Part shown: positions 13,938 through 16,288 of the stretch, piece by piece
Layout of the letters: every line of letters starts with the position of its first letter
Numbering within the stretch: position 1 is the first letter of the stretch
Source of the DNA: an uncultured Sulfurovum sp.
Lineage (GTDB): Bacteria; Campylobacterota; Campylobacteria; Campylobacterales; Sulfurovaceae
Direction: 5' to 3'
Length of the DNA stretch: 16,288 nt
Assembly (NCBI GenBank): GCA_902727915.1
Contig: CACVAU010000080.1
Span: 1 to 16,288 of the forward strand
The notes under the pieces: generated by a model
The model's input: only the letters and a program-made list of their open reading frames with translations
Told to the model about the DNA's origin: nothing
Database searches by the model: none
Made by a program: the position numbers and the translations under genes

Positions 13938-14405
13938 TTATACTTCTTCAAAAGGAACAGAATCTAAAGTATAATCCTTGAGTTTATCTTCTATCCAAGT
14001 ATGAACTTCAGCGTTTTCATTAAAATAAAAGTAGATACCTTCTCCTTCATCATCATTTTTGATTAGAAGAGTATTTTCTCTACTTTTAGACCAATGTGCT
14101 AGGCTGTCAAAAGTTTTGGCTTCTGCTTGTAAAATGAATGTTTGAGCAATCATTTCTTTTTCCAAAGAGTAAAAGAAGAAACGTTTCTGGACAATCTCTT
14201 TTAGTTCAAGTGCCACATTTTGGTTCATTCTGTAAATACCATAGTCAAAAGTTTGCATGAGTTCAGACAAAAACTTGTTGAACCAGTCCATGACACTTTT
14301 CATGCACTTTACTGTTTCTCTGTCATTGTTGTCTCTGTCTAAGTAAACAGTATTGTAATCTTTACAGATGTTGTTGTAGTCAAGTCCTAGACCTATTTTT
14401 TGCAT
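13938..14405 (-). CDS. Hypothetical protein, second gene of a two-gene operon
   Basis: I do not recognise this family. It is a 155-residue soluble, acidic protein (start MQKIGLGLDYNNICKDY) with no signal peptide or membrane helix. The middle (about residues 35-90) looks helical. The C-terminal part is rich in strands and acidic residues (KNDDEGEGIYFYFNE, then DSVPFEEV). I chose the ATG at 14405, which lies 16 bases after the stop of the preceding gene with an AAGG upstream. An in-frame ATG at 14450 would overlap that gene and add a lysine/asparagine-rich stretch read through its last codons. The tight spacing suggests that it works with the 101-residue protein encoded upstream. Confidence 0.68.
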   Translation of the reverse strand: MQKIGLGLDYNNICKDYNTVYLDRDNNDRETVKCMKSVMDWFNKFLSELMQTFDYGIYRMNQNVALELKEIVQKRFFFYSLEKEMIAQTFILQAEAKTFDSLAHWSKSRENTLLIKNDDEGEGIYFYFNENAEVHTWIEDKLKDYTLDSVPFEEV

Positions 14406-14421
14406 AATAATTTTACCTTGC

Positions 14422-14727
14422 CTATTCGTATGGTTCTTCGTAGTAACCACTTTTAAAATATTTGGCGAACCACATAGCTTGTTTTCCTCTGCCTAAAGTA
14501 GGTTTCTGAATAAATTGCCATTCTAAATTACACTCACCAAAAAAGTACTCATTTGGTTGGTTAAAAAAAGCTTGTACTTCCTCTCTATCTAAGTCTTCAC
14601 AATAGAAAATTTTTTCACTTAAGTCATTTTTTAAAAAGGCAGTACCATGACCTTGATAGTCTATTCCACCATTATCTTTAGCCTCATCATATAGGCTGTG
14701 TTCTTTTTTTAAATCTACTGTTATCAT
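14422..14727 (-). CDS. Hypothetical protein, first gene of a two-gene operon
   Basis: Not recognised. It is a 101-residue acidic, aromatic-rich soluble protein with no membrane segment. It opens MITVDLKKEHSLYDEAKDNG, has a GTAFLKNDLSEKIFYCED segment and ends in KYFKSGYYEEPYE. The ATG at 14727-14725 has AAGGA seven bases upstream. An ATG ten codons earlier (14757) has no ribosome binding site, so I favour the shorter form. It is followed after 16 bases by the second hypothetical gene and lies divergent from valS. Confidence 0.68.
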   Translation of the reverse strand: MITVDLKKEHSLYDEAKDNGGIDYQGHGTAFLKNDLSEKIFYCEDLDREEVQAFFNQPNEYFFGECNLEWQFIQKPTLGRGKQAMWFAKYFKSGYYEEPYE

Positions 14728-14830
14728 TTGAATTCCTTCAATTTTATTTATTCGCATTCTAATATATTTTAGATTAACTTCTTGTTTATTAGGTTTGAAT
14801 TAGCATCAAGGAAGAAATGTTTGTATCGAT

Positions 14831-14849
14831 AATAAGTAAAGTGCTTATT
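14831..14849. other. Small stem-loop in the valS upstream region
   Basis: AATAAG (14831-14836) and CTTATT (14844-14849) form a 6-bp stem followed on the plus strand by a pyrimidine-rich run. No plus-strand gene precedes it, and it lies upstream of the predicted valS promoter, so its role is unclear. Confidence 0.25.
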
Positions 14850-14885
14850 CTTTCTCTCTTTTATTAGAAAGGCAGAGTAAAATTT

Positions 14886-14917
14886 TTGAAAGTATATAAG
14901 TAGCTTTTAGCTATAAT
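14886..14917 (+). promoter_or_regulatory. valS promoter
   Basis: A perfect TATAAT at 14912-14917 in the context TTTTAGCTATAAT, with TTGAAA at 14886-14891. The 20-bp spacing is long, so the -35 may not matter, as is usual in Campylobacterota. The transcript would start near 14924, about 30 bases before the valS ATG. Confidence 0.6.
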
Positions 14918-14955
14918 CGCGACAATTAAAAAGACACTATAACGATGGAAACTAC

Positions 14956-16288
14956 ATGAGCGAAACTACTAAAAAGAACGTATATAACCCTAAAGAGATA
15001 GAAGAGCGTTACTATAAACTTTGGGAAGAGAGAAACTATTTTGAGATAGAGGGTAACAAGTCTATTCAGAAACCTGATAAGCATTTTACCATTATGATGC
15101 CACCACCAAATGTTACGGGTAGACTGCATATTGGTCATGCTTTGACGTTTACACTTCAAGACATTATTGTGCGTTACAAAAGAATGGATGGGTACAAAAC
15201 ATTGTGGCAACCAGGGGTTGATCATGCTGGTATTGCGACTCAAAATGTTGTTGAAAAACAACTTTTGGCTGAGGGAACGACGAAAGAAGAGTTAGGTCGT
15301 GAGGGGTTTTTAGAACGAGCTTGGTTGCAAAAAGAGAATTCTCAAGATGCCATTACCGGTCAGCTTAGAAAACTTGGGGTTTCTCCAGCTTGGTCACGTG
15401 AGCGTTTTACCATGGATGAAGGTCTTGGGAATGCTGTAAAAAAATCATTTAAACAGATGTATGACAACGGATTTATTGTTCGTGGAAATTACATGATTAA
15501 CTGGTGTACGCATGATGGTGCTTTGTCGGACATTGAAGTTGAGCATGAAGACCATATGGGAAAAATGTATCACATTAACTACCCATTGGCTGATGGTTCA
15601 GGGAATATTACGGTGGCAACAACACGTCCAGAAACGTACTTTGGAGATACGGCTGTTATGGTTCATCCTGATGATGAACGTCATAATGCTCTGATAGGTA
15701 AGAAGATTAAACTGCCATTGATTGACCGTGAAGTTGAGATTATTGGTGACAGTCATGTGGACATGGAGTTTGGAACAGGATTTGTAAAAGTTACCCCTGC
15801 ACATGACACGAATGACTACGAAGTTGGAAAGCGTCATGACCTAGAATTTATTACCATTTTTGATGACAAAGGATTCCTTAACGAACACTGTGGTGAATTC
15901 CAAGGCTTAGAGCGTTTAGAGTCTCGTGAAATCATTGTGGCAAAACTAGATGAAGCTGGATTTATGGTGAAGATAGAAGACCACGCACATCAAGTTGGGC
16001 ATTGTTACCGATGTAAAAACATTGTTGAACCGTACATCTCTAAGCAGTGGTTTGTTAAAAAAGAGTTTGCAGCTTCTGCGATTGAAAAAGTAAACAATGG
16101 TGAAGCAGAGTTCTTCCCAAGTCATTGGATTAATTCATACAACGCTTGGATGGGTGAACTACGTGACTGGTGTATTTCGCGTCAGTTATGGTGGGGACAT
16201 CAGATTCCTGTATTTTACTGTGATGACTGTGACCATGAGTGGGTTGAAGAGGGTGATGCTCCTCATGTTTGTCCAAAATGTAACTCTG
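14956..16288 (+). CDS. valS: Valyl-tRNA synthetase, N-terminal 444 residues (runs off window)
   Basis: Class I aminoacyl-tRNA synthetase that charges tRNA-Val with valine in the cytosol. The start is ATG 14956 (MSETTKKNVYNPKEIEERYY), with a modest GGA six bases upstream. The HIGH signature is in PPPNVTGRLHIGHA at residues 58-61, followed by PGVDHAGIATQ, which is diagnostic of ValS. The CP1 editing domain that hydrolyses mischarged Thr-tRNA-Val begins around residue 215 with TTRPETYFGDTAVMVHP and contains GTGFVKVTPAHD. The sequence returns to the catalytic core with CISRQLWWGHQIPVFYC and a zinc-knuckle-like CDDC...CPKC at the edge. The KMSKS loop and anticodon domain are beyond the window. It is intact as far as seen and divergent from the hypothetical pair. 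Confidence 0.97.
   Translation, partial: MSETTKKNVYNPKEIEERYYKLWEERNYFEIEGNKSIQKPDKHFTIMMPPPNVTGRLHIGHALTFTLQDIIVRYKRMDGYKTLWQPGVDHAGIATQNVVEKQLLAEGTTKEELGREGFLERAWLQKENSQDAITGQLRKLGVSPAWSRERFTMDEGLGNAVKKSFKQMYDNGFIVRGNYMINWCTHDGALSDIEVEHEDHMGKMYHINYPLADGSGNITVATTRPETYFGDTAVMVHPDDERHNALIGKKIKLPLIDREVEIIGDSHVDMEFGTGFVKVTPAHDTNDYEVGKRHDLEFITIFDDKGFLNEHCGEFQGLERLESREIIVAKLDEAGFMVKIEDHAHQVGHCYRCKNIVEPYISKQWFVKKEFAASAIEKVNNGEAEFFPSHWINSYNAWMGELRDWCISRQLWWGHQIPVFYCDDCDHEWVEEGDAPHVCPKCNS

Noticed and set aside
14801..14805. Single TGCTA copy (minus strand) upstream of the hypothetical operon
   Set aside because: There is no second copy 11 bp away, so it does not fit the regulon architecture.
14945..14959. 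Four-codon upstream ORF overlapping the valS ATG (ATG GAA ACT ACA TGA)
   Set aside because: It contains no valine codons and has no ribosome binding site, so amino-acid attenuation is unlikely; probably chance.
14926..15837. Open frames antisense to the start of valS
   Set aside because: They lie opposite a clearly conserved valS, have no ribosome binding site and encode low-complexity hydrophobic sequence.

Overview
The window looks like a chromosomal segment of a Campylobacterota (epsilonproteobacterial) genome, most likely an Arcobacter/Sulfurimonas-type organism. The clues are strong A+T richness, a Campylobacterota-style short-LID adenylate kinase, an OprD/MOMP-type porin, a 2-oxoacid:ferredoxin oxidoreductase-type ferredoxin subunit, and promoters with a good -10 but a poor -35. 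I see no rRNA, tRNA, insertion sequence, prophage, CRISPR or other mobile DNA. No gene-free stretch exceeds about 200 bases.

Layout. Almost everything from 12679 down to 1 is on the minus strand and centres on acetate or short carboxylate use. In transcription order this is: a Cache-domain histidine kinase and its OmpR-type response regulator (12679-10446); an outer-membrane porin, a DUF4212 small subunit and a large sodium:solute symporter (10305-6824); a cNMP/CBS/DUF294 nucleotidyltransferase-like protein overlapping a DnaQ-like exonuclease (6731-4273); acetyl-CoA synthetase acs (4095-2149); a decayed NtrC-like regulator (2073-1153) overlapping adenylate kinase adk (1160-570); a small 2[4Fe-4S] ferredoxin (499-275); and the first 31 codons of what is probably an oxidoreductase subunit. 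The pathway reads as sensing, uptake through the outer then inner membrane, activation to acetyl-CoA by Acs (releasing AMP and PPi), AMP recycling by Adk, and possibly entry of acetyl-CoA into ferredoxin-dependent carbon metabolism.

On the right, a HdeD-like membrane protein (plus strand, 12808-13344) converges on a small outer-membrane beta-barrel protein (minus). A two-gene minus-strand operon of unknown function follows, and valS begins on the plus strand at 14956 and runs off the window.

The main finding is a shared promoter architecture. The porin-symporter operon, acs and the NtrC-like regulator each carry TGCTA-N6-TGCTA-N11-(-10 hexamer), an 11-bp direct repeat in place of the -35 box. 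This is the geometry of a PhoB/OmpR-class activator site, and the window encodes one such regulator beside the operon. I infer a local acetate/carboxylate regulon run by the 12679-10446 two-component system.
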